From NCBI GenBank assembly GCA_029204225.1, contig CM055095.1, positions 43,427,184-43,491,183 of the forward strand: a stretch of 64,000 nt of DNA, written 5' to 3'. The position numbers and the translations under genes are program-made. This DNA is from Diphasiastrum complanatum (lineage: Eukaryota; Streptophyta; Lycopodiopsida; Lycopodiales; Lycopodiaceae). Shown piece by piece: positions 44,201 through 57,300 of this stretch (position 1 is its first letter; each line of letters opens with the position of its first letter). The notes beneath the pieces were generated by a model. The model did not search any database. It was not told the DNA's origin and was given only the letters and a program-made list of their open reading frames with translations.

Positions 44201-45230
44201 TGTATGAATAGATACTAGACTTTGCTAGGCTTGGTGACTATGAAACATTTGATATAATTGTTAAAAGCTCAAAAGCCACTATTTAGCAAAACTTCACCAA
44301 ATTAGGCAAAGTAATCATTCATTATTTATGAATGGAGATCATGCAAAGGATAAGGCCTGTAACTAAAGCATGATCATAGATCTCATGTGATTGGAAGCAC
44401 ATGAACCACCATTCCATTCAAGAAAGCTCTCAAAGAGAAGCTTCAAGAACACAAGAGAACACGTAGAGTTCAAAATTAGACAAATGAATAATAGCTTTCA
44501 AATTTAGCACGACCTCAACTATTTATAGTGATCATTTGTGCCTCTACTATAAGTTTGGGGCCTTGTTAAGCTAAATTGGGCTTCACGACCATTATTACAA
44601 TTTCGCTATTTACAAATATAGCGAGATTATTCGAGCCACTTTATAACTGTCCTATTGACTAAATCTAATTTAATTTAGCTCCATGGCTATATGGGCTAAT
44701 TACATGCAGCACATGACAATTTCACTTCTCTACCCACTTAAAATTTTTGCATCCTTATAAAATAATATTTATTACAAATAAGAGCAAAAAATATAGTGTT
44801 AATGGCATATAAAAAATGTCAATCATGCAAAGCTCATGAATTTTGCTTTTTATTGTGTTGAAAGCTGAGCTCAAACGGAGGCGACATAGAAGTTCAAAAA
44901 TCATTAAAAATAATTAAGGAAATTGCAACTTTAAAAAAGTGCTCTATTTTTTTTTTAATTAGTGATTACTAAACTAGAAAAATTGTTTGAGTGTCAAGCC
45001 TGTGAATTGATTGCTATTTTGGGGCCTTGCCTTGGAAGAACAAGAGCATGTGTTGGTCAAGGAACTTTGTGAACAAGTTGTCGCTGAAGGAGTTTTGAAA
45101 TGTAGCTCATAATCTTTTTGAAATGTAGCTCATTAAAAGATCCGTGGTGACAGTTGGTATTTAATATGCACTTGTTTTTTTATTTTTTCATGCACAAATG
45201 TGAAATCTTAGAATTTTTGATATGATTATA
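41290..45230. other. about 3.9 kb without a recognisable gene
   Basis: Very AT-rich. It may include the 5' LTR and leader of the minus-strand Copia element and older LTRs: related-looking words (AAGAGAAGC/AAGAGAAGAG, GAACTC.AAGTTC) occur near 42370 and 44440. No ends, ORFs longer than 78 codons or RNA genes could be supported. Confidence 0.4.
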
Positions 45231-45237
45231 TATTTTA

Positions 45238-45480
45238 AAAGGGGGGGGCAACGTCACCCTTTGAGGCCATTTTGCTAGGGAAGGGTCTTCGGCCGAGGAT
45301 GGTAGCCAAAGGTGAAAGGCCTTTCCCACGGCGGAATGGCCGAGAAGGTGACCTTCCGAGACGTGAATTTTTTTTTACTTTTCTTTTGCAGTAAGTTTTT
45401 TTTTACATCCACCTTCCGAGTAGAAGGTCATGTAATTTTATTTTACATACACCTTCGGCATTCCGAAAGTTGCATATAAA
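45238..45480. repeat. G-tract and repeated AAGGT(C/G)-CCTTCCGAG words upstream of the kinase gene
   Basis: GGGGGGGGCAACG at 45241 resembles the GGGGGGCAACGCCCCCC words in the intron repeats. ACATCCACCTTCCGAG and ACATACACCTTCGGCATTCCG repeat just before the TATA-like element. Confidence 0.35.
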
Positions 45481-45482
45481 AA
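45475..45482 (+). promoter_or_regulatory. candidate TATA box of the ABC1K gene
   Basis: TATAAAAA, about 430 bp before the ATG at 45904 and about 105 bp before the short upstream ORF. The transcription start is not otherwise visible. Confidence 0.35.
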
Positions 45483-45580
45483 TTTGGAAAAAAAGAAGAA
45501 GGGAATCATAGGTTTGGGGAGAAAGCAAAAAATGATTTTACTAAAGTTGTACAGATTTTGAGTTATGCATAAAGCTGCTC

Positions 45581-45796
45581 ATGTTATCCAGATGTGGCAC
45601 ATTGGGAGCCAATCAGCATATAACCAGCCAATCTTCACAAACTTTGGTTAATTCTCATCAAATCAGTATGCAGCAATGCAACCCCAGTTCATGGCTGTAT
45701 GTGGAGAGAGTGAGCAGGGAAAAATGGCTTGTAGCAGCATGGAGGCAATCGCTGCTGCTGCTCTTTGATTCTTATGCAGAATCACTATCCTTGTAA
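45581..45796 (+). CDS. upstream ORF (71 codons) in the ABC1K 5' leader
   Basis: ATG at 45581 lies between the TATA-like element and the main ATG and ends 108 bp before it. If it is in the transcript it could lower translation of the kinase. Composition is not distinctive, and it may be chance or removed by a 5' intron. Confidence 0.25.
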   Translation: MLSRCGTLGANQHITSQSSQTLVNSHQISMQQCNPSSWLYVERVSREKWLVAAWRQSLLLLFDSYAESLSL

Positions 45797-45903
45797 GCTT
45801 CAAACCCAAATGGTGAGTCTTGAGAGATGGTAAGAAGAAGAAGGCTGATAGAAATGGAATTGGTTCTTGTAGTGTTTGATTAGAAAAGCACAGCAGATCA
45901 ATA

Positions 45904-48341
45904 ATGGGAATGGGGCAGTGCAGTGGGAGCGTGATCATGTGTTTGCCCAGCTTGGATGGAACTGGGTTTGTGGGCTTGTGTGTCTCCTCCTTGGAGCGTG
46001 GGCTACATCATCATTGTAGCAAACCCAGTAGAGTAGCAGCCGCAGTGAATTCTCAAACTGCAGCTTCTTGGCATCATCATAATTCCACAACAATCTGGAA
46101 CTGCTCCTATAATCATATCTCTTATTTTTCTTCTAAGCAATGCAGCTTGACTATACAATGCGCAGATACTGGTGCTTTGCAACAAGAAAAGGACGACATT
46201 GAGGCGTGTAGGAGGGGCCAAAGCCTGGTCAGAATTCCTGCTACCTCCAACCGTACTTCTGTGAGAAAACCCCAGCCGCAGCCTAAGATGGACTACAGCT
46301 TAGAAATTCCACTTTCTGAAGTTGATGGGAAGAGGGCGTTTGCAAAATCATGGCAAGAAGTGAAGAACCCATTCAAGAAAGTGGGTGAAATTTGGGAGAA
46401 AGACAAGCAATTCATGAGACATTGGCTCAGAGAAGTTGGCAAAGAGGTGCATATTGCAAGGGTGTTTGAGAAAGACAAGAAGGTTTTAGCAGATGGAGTT
46501 AATTTCTTGAGGAAATCTTCTGTTTCCACTCTAGCTGAAGTTCTTTCTCTTAGAATTTTCGAGGATCCTTGTGCAGTTCCAAAGCCACCACAACCTTGGC
46601 CACGGCCCTTCTATCCTGGTATTTTTACACGTGTTTGATCCTTGTCATGATCTCAGCAGTTTTGGCATTCTGCGAGTAGTTTGATTGTGAGCTTTGCAAG
46701 TAGCTAGCAACAAATTTTTGTGAGTTTCGCGAACAACTTGCAAATGCGCAAAATGACGAAGCCCCTTTGGGATTTAGGATTTTCTAGAAAGCAATCAAAT
46801 CATGCAGCATCTGGAGCTTTGTATGTGAGATAAACGCTGGTAATATTTAGGTTTGTCAGGAAAAGCCTTGGTCGCAGCTGATATCTCAACTACTATGGCA
46901 TATTTCAAGTACATCAAAGAGTGGTTTGCTATTTGGGGAGTTCCTTTGCAGAACAGATATGATCCAAGAGTACTTGCAAGCTATTTCAATAGGAGGCCTC
47001 ATGTCGTGGTTTTTCGTACAGCACAGGTACTGGTTAAACTTATGTATTCCAAGAAGATGCACAAGACTCATTCTTTCTGTGCAAGGAGGGTGGATCCTCC
47101 ATCAAAATCTTATAATATGCTAATTTTTTTCATGTCATTTATGTAACAATTCAGTAACAAGAGAATGAATCAATGGAATGGTCTGATACTTTGTAAATTC
47201 TGGAAAGTAAAACTTTCCTTAGATGTGCGAACCTTAATCAACAGGACAGTCCATGTCAAAAGTTACTATCATTCATAGTTGCAGTGAATCGCGATTCTCA
47301 CGATTCGGGACCCAGAATCGTGAATTTTTTTTTTTTTTTGGAAAAATAGCTTATGGCTGAATTCTTTTAGGGGAGCAATGATCAAACCAGCGTTTTGCCT
47401 CCCATAAGTGCAGTAGATAGGGCACAAACAGATCTTATTTTCAGTAGCTATTTGGTTGTTATTTGCTTTGGTTCTCAGTAAATGTTAATGCTACAGTTTG
47501 GGCTATCAACTCTATGGATGATGATCACTTTTGCAATCATTTCACTGGAGATGTGAGTGCAATGTGCATATAGTTGGGGGGTCGGGGCATAGATATCGGG
47601 CCCTTATTGGCGCGTTGGACCCCCATTTTTATCTACGGGGGGTGCGGGGGGACAGCACCCCCCTCCCCATGTTACTGTCGCCGGGGGGGTCCAGGGGGGG
47701 CCAGCAACAGCCACCTAGGTCCCCCCTGGCCTCCCTTGGCAGGGGGGATCGGGCAACAACGCCCCCCGAAGCAAAAAGCGAGGTACAATTGCTCTACAGT
47801 TCTCTGTCTCTGTCCCACTGGAACCATCTGTGATCGTAACGAACAGGCTATCCTTGACAGAACCCAACATGGATTAATGCACCTGAACTGGACCATCTTG
47901 TACCCGAAACATTCGGCAAACTACACAGTAATAATGCTCTTAATTAGAGCTTTCATCTACTCGTGGGTCCACAAGGCCTAATTATGACATCATGTACCCC
48001 AACTTGACATTTGGGGGTACCTTACTTTTTGTAAGTAACTTGTAGGAGAAGTTAGGTTATACCCTCTAACTTATAGGAGAATTATACCCTCCAACTTGTA
48101 GGAGAAGTTAAGGGTATATATATGTATGCTATTCCTTTGTATTTCATTATTGTTGTAAGCATCATAACTATTCTCTTGGAGGTCCATGAGTGTTTACAAG
48201 AGGGCGACCAACTATCTCACTCTTTCTCTTTGGAATGCTTTGTGTGATTGAATAGTTGAGATCCTGGATCCTTTGGTTTCTATTTTCCTACAACAAAGTC
48301 TTTGGATAAGCAGTGAGAGCGAGATAGAGAGAGAGCGAGCG

Positions 48342-48396
<55 letters not shown>

Positions 48397-51300
48397 CATT
48401 TTGTAAGTGTAACTCATATGAATACCCTTTGGTGATCTGCTAGGTGTGTGCAGCATTTAGCTTATTGTATATAAGGTTGAATCTTGACAAACTGATCAAA
48501 AGTCCATTCAAGAAATCAGAAGAAGATGATGGCAAAAGTGCAACCAAAGTTGCTGAAAGGTTCAAGGAGGTTGTGTTGAAACTTGGGCCTACTTTTATTA
48601 AAGGTAACATAAGCTAATACTCATTAAATTTCAGCTAATTTTAGTATTGTACTAATCACCCAAGATTACATTCTTCCTTCCATTTAGTCTCAGATGGTGC
48701 ATATAAGCTCCCCTATTTGAAAGTTAACTTTGCATTTCACACGTTAACTTTGTTTAAGATTTTCCCATAGCTACAATTACTAATGTTTGGCTTCAGTCTT
48801 ATCAATTGTCTCATGTGTAGGATGTTAATCATATTTGCATGCTCAAGTAGCTGAATCCATTTATGTATATGTTTTTAAACTGACCCGATTATCAAATTGT
48901 TTCTCAATGAAAGGAAGGTGTGTTGCCATTTTTACATAATCAAATCATCAAGGTAAGGAGTCAAGTTATCATAATTTGGAAGCCTTTTTCTTACGCTGGA
49001 TATTCAAAATCATTTTAATGTGACCTATCAAATCCAAGACGTGATTCAAACAATGAGGACTATTGAAGTAGCATCCATGTAATTGGTCGAGAGCATTTAA
49101 AATAACAGTCTCCTAAGCATGGTACATGCCTAATCCCTTAATCACTCAGTGAAGGTAGGTAAACATCTTGTTGGAACTGCATTAGTCTCACTCACATGTG
49201 GTTGGAAGTTGCTGAATAGTTCTGATAACCTTCTCAAGGCTGTATTCTTATTTGATGATTTGTAGGATAGTTCACATTAACGAGCTTTTTTGGCATCCTT
49301 GAACAAATCATATAATGACTTGAGCTACATTTCGAAAGAATATTTTTTTTTAACAAAATTCTCAATGAATCTGACTTATCATACTTATACTTATCAATAG
49401 TTGTGACTCCATGAGAGATGTTTCTATAATAGTCCAAACTATAGTCATATGATGTGGGACCTTTTCATCTTGCTACATTGGGGCTGGCTATCTACATATG
49501 TGCAACTGAGCCGCACAACTATGCTAGTCCTTCGCATAATTCAGTAGACAGTACAACAGAGTATTACATAATCCATGGTTTTAGGAAGTCTTCCCCAACT
49601 AGGCATGAGGCATATTGTGCACCAGTATACCTAGTAGAGTAGGTTAAAGTTTGGTAGCATTTATGCCTGTGAATGGAAGGGCCACGATCATGATGTACAA
49701 TATTTTACAAAAACTACCTTCCCGCAGGGACGGAAACCAGGAAATAGTATAACTGATGCAGACATCAACATCCGTCCTTACGGTCCTTAATGGTTTCAAG
49801 TGACTCAAATTGCAAGTCATTCTCACCACTTAAGTTCACGTGCGAACCTTTTTGAGATTATGAGAGCCCATAAATGCCCATCTAACAGGCTCATCTATGA
49901 GTTATGTTTTGGCATTTTGAATGTTGTTTCATAGAATACTCTTGTGGCAAGTTTGGTTGTTGGATGTCATTGTGAAGCAATCTATTGTGAATTTGTTGTA
50001 TTCTTTGTTGGAAAATCATCATATGACGCGGTTACTTCGTGTGTTGGTGGTGCTATTCTATCCATGTATTCATGGTTGGTGGCTAATTATTAGTCCATTT
50101 CGTTCTCTTTACAGTGGCTCAGTCATTGTCAACACGACCAGATTTTATTGGTCCCGATAGTGCAAAGGTAAATGCTATTTTGGGTTGTTGCACTAATTAG
50201 TGTACCCTTTCATTTCTAGTAGTAACATTGATACTTATGTTGAATTTAAGTAGATTTTTTCCATTTAGGTTTCTGCAGATTAAATTTCTACTTATGTTGA
50301 CAAAGTTCCTGGTGCCCACATCAGGTGATTGCTTGCTTTAGTTCCTAGTAGCATCTTTGGAGACACCTCTTTGTTCAGATATCTCCCCTTCCAAACCTTA
50401 CACAAGCAGTCCTTATATTTGTAAAGCAGGTTTTAGCAGAGTTGCAAGATCAGATGCCTCCTTTTTCAAATCAGGAGGCCATGGGAGTCCTCGAGAAGGA
50501 ACTAGGCTTTCCCGTGACGAATATTTTTGAATACTTGTCAGAAGATCCTATTGCAGCTGCATCACTTGGGCAGGTATATATTGCACTTCCATCTTTAGTG
50601 TCATTATTTCTTGCTAAATGCCAAAGGATTGGTAGCGATACTGGTTTCTGGTCAAGGTTCTAGCTGAACATTTTAGTTGCTTGTTCTCTTGTATCTCTTC
50701 CTATGATATAAATGGTTATCCCTTAGAAGTTATGCAAGAGCAATTAAGTGCAAGATTTTTTGTTTCTAAAATAAAGTTGTCTTGGGTTCAATAATAGGTC
50801 TACAAAGGGCGAACGAAAGATGGTCAAGATGTTGCTGTCAAAATTCAAAGGCCAGATGTCCTATATTCGGTTTCTTGTGACATTTACATTCTTCGTCTAG
50901 GAGTAGGCTCTGGACTTGTGGTTTTCTTTCTAAATGAGATTTTAAGTAGCAAAAAAGTTATGCATTTTTGTGATGGTCTATAAACCTTTGAACCTCCACC
51001 TTTTCTCTCTTAAGTTTTGACATGCTTGTCTTGAGAAAGATTTGAAAAACAGCCTGCAAACGTAACCCATATATGCATTTCTATGGCATAAGGTTGATCC
51101 TTCTGCATTGATAGTACATTCTATGGAATTTTTATACGTGCTTGATTAAATCATGTCGTATGCACAATGGAACTGCTTCTAATTATCTGTCCAATTTCAA
51201 GATTTAGAATATTTTTAGAATGTATGTGTTGTGTATCTTTAGATGCATTTACAGAAGTGTTATGGGCTTTGAGACTTTTAGAAGCAATTTTGCATTATAG

Positions 51301-54300
51301 CGTTGGTCTCAATTTTGTGGAGAGTTTTAGGATTGCATGTATCCTAGCCACTAGAAATGCAAAATCTAACTGTTTCCAAATGACAACTTGAATATTGCAG
51401 CTAGCGTTGGTGAGGAAGTTGGCAAAAATCAACTCCGACCTTTCGATATTTGCTGATGAAGTTGGAAGGGGTTTATACGGAGAACTAGATTATACTTTGG
51501 AAGCATCAAATGCGTCTGAATTTGCAGTAAGCCTAGTTCGAAGGGCATCACCATCATAATTTGCACTTGTTTTTTCTTTTTTAGGGCTATTTGATTTAGT
51601 CTTCTTAATTTAAATTTTTTGTGATGTGAGCTTTTGGCAGCTTATGCATTATAGCAAACCACAACCATCAATGTTACTTTATGCTTGGTCATCATCTTGG
51701 GTAAACTGTAACTAGGAGGAGACGTTTCGGAAACCGCGTTTCTCCTCCCAGAATCGCAAAAAAAAAATTTCTTTTTTGGAAAAATAGCTTATGGCTGAAA
51801 TTTTTTTAGGGGATTAATGGTCAAACCAGCGTTTTGCCTCTCAGAAGTGCAGTAGATGGGGCACAAACAGATCTTATTTTCAATAGCTATTTGGTTGTTA
51901 TTTGCTTTGGTTTTCAATAAATGCTTAGGGGGTTCGGGGGGGGGTCCGGGGGGCAGTAGCCCCCCAGTGGGGGGTTTGGGGGGCAACGCCCCCCAACGGC
52001 AGGGTCTGGGGGCTGCCGATAGACCCCGGCCCCGACGGTAAGGCTTTTTCATGACTTGGCCTTCCAACTCCCTGAGCGAAAACACACTTAGTGGGACCAT
52101 CTGTGATCGTAACAGACAGGCTAGAGGTTAGTTTTGAATTTTTATCCTTGATAGAACCCAACATGGATTAATGCACCTGAACTGGACCATCCTGCACCCG
52201 AAATAGTCGACAAACTACACAGTAATTATGCTCTTAATTAGAGCTTTCATCTGATACCCATATTGCCCATAAAAAAACCAAAAATATAGATATATATAAA
52301 AAAACGTTTCTGGAATTTTTTTTAAAATTTCAGAAACGCGTTTCTGAACTGCGTTTTCGAACACGATTCTGAAACGCGTTTCAGAAACGCAGTGCATCTA
52401 TGGTATCTAGGCAATGTTAGCTCAAAAACTGCCTGTACAAAGTGTACCAGAAAACACAAGTTTAGATTAGTGCAAATGGAGATTAGATAAAGTAGCTTGG
52501 AAAATGCAACATGTAACATGGTTGCATGTACACAAAGATCACATTTGAGAGAAGAGGACAAAGGAAGGTTTTGTTCTTGGCCCGAGGAAGTTTCTCAAGT
52601 ATTTAGTGTTGTTGTGGTGTTCTGATTTGGGGATGGTCTCAATCTAGATATTTGAGTTCGAGGTTTCTACATCAATTGTGGATCTTGTGATCTGCAATAG
52701 GTGTCTTATGGTTGTTGTGTCTACATCGTCCTTTGAGTGTAACATCTCTCTTCATTGTATGGAGAAGAAACGGGTCAGCCAAAACTGAAAAGTGCTTACA
52801 ATAAATGTGTCCTTTTGGCTGTGAATCGCTTAAAAAAAAAGCCATCTCTCATGGCATTAAAACCTTGTACCTATGGACCTCATATAAAATTAAGGACCGA
52901 ATAGTGATCACATCATCTATGACTATAGACCAAAAGACATCACTTAGAATAGGTTGTGCATGTGAAGGAAGACAAAGTGCTACTCAGTCATCATCTTTCG
53001 AAGTACATAGTATGCAGATTTGATCCTTGGGGGAAATCCTCTTAAATCTTCTGATGTCCAATTGGGGCTGATACTAAAAAAATGTTAGCTGACCCAATTG
53101 TATCAAGACTATGTGGTAGGACAATAACCAAACACCTCAAAACTACTGAGGTCCATGTGTCAGTCGATTGGGAGTGTGTCCCAATTAAATATGGCACATA
53201 TTGGCTGCCCAAAATCACTAGATATATGATTAGATACGTTGTTGGATTTAGTGATAACTCCCCTTCGGAAGACATATGTATGTTCTCACCTCAGTTGCAT
53301 TGGAACGGTGTTCCAAGGCCCTGTGTTCCGGAACCCAGAACGTTGTGCCAAAAAAAACCTTGAGACTTTTTTATAAGTCCCATGACCCTCATTTCCAGCG
53401 CACTTGTTTTGGAGTTTCTTGAGATTGTGGAGAGAGCAATAGGAGGCCAAATAGGTTGTGTGAGCACTCTATGTGAAGGCCATGATGTGTGGAAGGTGAC
53501 TGTAGCACATAGAAGAGGGCAAAAGTGAGTATGTGGAGATTTGCAAGCAAAACAACTTCTTGAAGCTTTTTTTCACCCTTTTTGTCTTTGCTTTGGTTGG
53601 AGGCCATAGTGCATCATTTTGAGTGAATCCTGTTGCTAGGATTGGCTGTAGGGTTGCTACGGAGAGAGTGATTTCCGAAGCTTCTGTTTGCATAGGTGGT
53701 CACCATGAGCATTCTGTGATTGATGTACATGAGTCCCTTTTGCATAGTTTTTGTTTCTAGGTTTAGGGTTTAGGGTTTAGTGATTCAGATAGGTCTTAGG
53801 CATCTATTGGCATTACGGTTTAGGTCTTAGGCAATTTTAGGGTTGTTTTAGCTCCCTTTTTTCCACTTATCCACTTTGCATTGAGTTTTTGACCTTTTTT
53901 ATAATGTTTTGAGGGTTTCTATAGCCATGCCTGTGGTGGGATGAGGTGTGTGGGAGGAGGTGGATCTCTTGGAGGGAGACCGTAGTTGGTGCACGCAGAT
54001 GGCGTTGCTGTATGGTAATTCTTGCACCTGAGCGAGAGTGCCTACTGAGCACATATGGAGGAGCAGCAGCGATTGGGCCCAGGCTACAGATTGGTGGGCA
54101 GCTAGGTTCTATTGGCACAGGATCAGAGGTTGTGGTGTACCTTCTAGCACCAGGGTTGGTTTAGGACGACTTGTTTCACCATCAAGTCATCAACAAAAGG
54201 CCCATCACGGCCTAGTCCATTAGTAGCAGGGCCATCACAAACTTCATTAGCAGAGGCAGGCTCATCACGACACCATCAATAGCAGCAACAGGGCCATCAT

Positions 54301-57300
54301 CTACAGGAGAGGCTTGTCCATCAGGGGGGTCAATTGGGGGAAGGCCTACTGAGGTTAGTGGCCTAGGTTCAGCAGAGGTGGTAGTTTCTATGGCGGCTAT
54401 GGGAGGTGTTGGGGAGAGATCACAAGCTGGAGCACACTCATGCCCTAGAGTCAGGCCATGACCACTTGCACCTACATAGGCAGGGTGGGCAGATATTGAT
54501 AGAGCACAGTGCCTGCAAGGTGGCAGCGGACACACCATGAGGTAGCCACCAAACTTACACGCTAGTGGTTTTTGACAATTGCTACCTTGCATTTGCCTTG
54601 GCCAACACCACCATCTTTTGTGACATGATGAGGGAGATTGTAGCCTGTGATGCCACTTGGAGACCCCCCACATGCAAGGCTCTTCATACTCGCCATTTGA
54701 GAGAGGAGTATGCATGCATCACAAGAGAGCTTAGCCCCGTACGACATGGCTGGGCCACATATGGTTGCTCTATTCTATCGGATGTGTGGATTGATATTTG
54801 GCATAGGCCTGTTATAACATGTTGGTTTCATGTCCGTTGGTCACTGTTTCTTAGGGGTGTGGATGCTTCCCGAGTTAGCAGTGTTGAGTTGGGAGAGTTT
54901 ATTTATGAGCATTTACGTGCAGTAGTCATCGAGGTGGGGGCGCAACATTTAGTGCAGGTGGTCACTGACAATGCCAGCAATTGTGTGGCTATGGGTGAGC
55001 TTTTGGAAAGAGACTATCCTCCTATTGTATGGACCCCGTGTGTAGTACACTACATCAATCTTTTGATGCACGACATAGGAGGCCTCCCTTGGGTTTCCAC
55101 CATCACATCCCATGCCATCTTTCTTTTGTAGCCAGGAAGAAGAGGGCCCTGGCCTTGTTCAGGACATATAGCCTCCTAGATCTGAAGAAGCCAGCACCCA
55201 CATGCTTTGCCTACCACACTGTCATCGTGTTGGAGTGGTTGCTTCGACTTGCATACGCCAGATGGCAGCCAGCCTTGAGTTCACATAGTGGCATTGTAGT
55301 AGAGAGCCAATTGGACTTAGGTTTCAGAGGATTGTTTTTGGAGATGATTTCTACAGGCTGAGCAACTGGTTGAGGTCTTGCAGCCAGTGGACCGTCTCAA
55401 CTTCATGGAAGACGTTACAGGATATCTCATCCACCAGAGGCGGTCCAAGAGAGGTACTTGTGCCAGAGCACAAATGAAAGAAAGGAATTGTCTCAAAATT
55501 GCATTTTTTGAACGCTAAGGTGTTGCACACAAGCTCACAAACCCTAAGTAAATACACATAATTACCCAGCAAATCCGTCACTTTATTAATCTCAAGCAAA
55601 TGTACATAGATCAGCAAGCAAACATGAGAGCTCTGCTGCAAGTCTCCTCCCAACCAATGCTGCATAGGAATACCATAATCAGGAATGCCTGACAAGGCTC
55701 ACACTATATCCCCTCAAGCACCCCTTAACCCTGACACATCCTTACGTCGACACATGGCAAACTCCATGCACAATCGACACTTGCCACTTGGCAGTACCCT
55801 GACACATAGGCAAGCTAGTAGGTGGACAGTCTGACAAGTGTCACTCTGCATTGGACCAAGTGTCCCAATGAGCATATGACACATGTCCTGTTGACCCGTC
55901 CATTGACCGTCCGACAAGTGTCACTCATGCACTGGACCAAGTGTCCCAGTTAGCATATGACACGTGTAATGTTGACCAGTCAACCCTTCCTACTTTTTAG
56001 GAGGTCAGTCCAGCAGCAGACTCTCATGAGACCTAGTACCCCCTTGGCCATCTCGGATTTAGTCACTATAACAGATATTTACATTGCAATTTACAATTGT
56101 CTCCACAGGCCGGTGACTTAGCCATTTACAATTTAATAATTACAATTTACCATTTACATTGGGCAAGGAATTCAAAGTACATGTGACTTGAGGTTGGTTG
56201 ATTGAGAGGGTTCTACGCTTGGCCTCATTTATGAGTTTATGGACAAGATTAGGGAGACCCTTCAGAGACCCTTTTTTGATGAGCGGAGATATATATTTTT
56301 CTAACTTGCTTGGTGCATCTGTTTTGTAAAAATGTTTTAGCATTGTTGAGTTGTTTCTTTTGCAATGAAATGATTATTTTTTTGGTTTCTATAGGATGTT
56401 GATTATCCAAGAGAAGTGGCTTGACCGATGGAATTTCTTCTACAAGTCCATACATGCAGTTGCTCATTTGCTTCACCCTATGTGGGTTACTGGAGCCATA
56501 CCCACAGACGCTGAGCCTGTGGACAGTTGCAGGACATACACGCAAAATGTGTGTCCAGGTTAGGGTTGTGCCCCAAAAGGGCTATCTAATCCATTTCGTT
56601 TTTAGCACTTGTCTAATTGTCAACACTTTTTGTATGCTTTTTGATGATTTATTCTTTCAAGAATCTGACAATGTCCCTTGTTTTTGTATAGGTCATGCCC
56701 CCCTTGTTGCTTAGGATCGAGAGACAAATGTTGAATTTTGTAAGCAAACTCCAACAATGGTAGGTATGTCCCCCATCGAGTTTGCTTATCCCCAACAAAT
56801 GCCCTAAGCAATATCTCTAAGGTCTAGCTGACTCTCTCAGTTTGGCCATCTATTTGAGGATGCTCCATACTGCTCATTCTCAATTGGACTTCAGTTTGTT
56901 CATAAATGTACTCCAAAAGTTCCCATTAAATCGAGTATCCATGTCAGACACTATGGATGATGGTAATCCATGAAGTCTAAACACATGCTCAATAAACATG
57001 CTAGCTACTCCATATGCATCTATCTTTTTACGTGTTGGAATAAAGTGAGTCACCTTACTTAGGCATTCCTCTGACAAGTCCAATAGACCTCAACAACCAA
57101 GATGATCCCCTTCACGTAGACTTTTCTTAAGTCGAGTTACGTGAAAGACCGGGTGTACCTGAGTTCCTTCCGGGAGGTCTAGTTGGTAAGCCAAAGATCC
57201 TATCCTTTTCAGGATTTTATATGGTGCTCTGTATCTAGCGGACAGTTTGTAATGCTTGCTGATATGCATTACATTTGAATCCTTTGGGATTTGCATTTAT

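Noticed and set aside
47531-47981. Overlapping Gly/Pro-rich open frames
   Set aside because: They are produced by the GC-rich hairpin core of the intron repeat, not by a gene.
48313-48394. Regular repeats as a CRISPR-like array
   Set aside because: It is a simple GA microsatellite; no spacer-repeat pattern is found anywhere in the window.
53760-53780. Telomere-like TTTAGGG run as a former chromosome end
   Set aside because: Only about three units, too short to claim more than a common interspersed motif.
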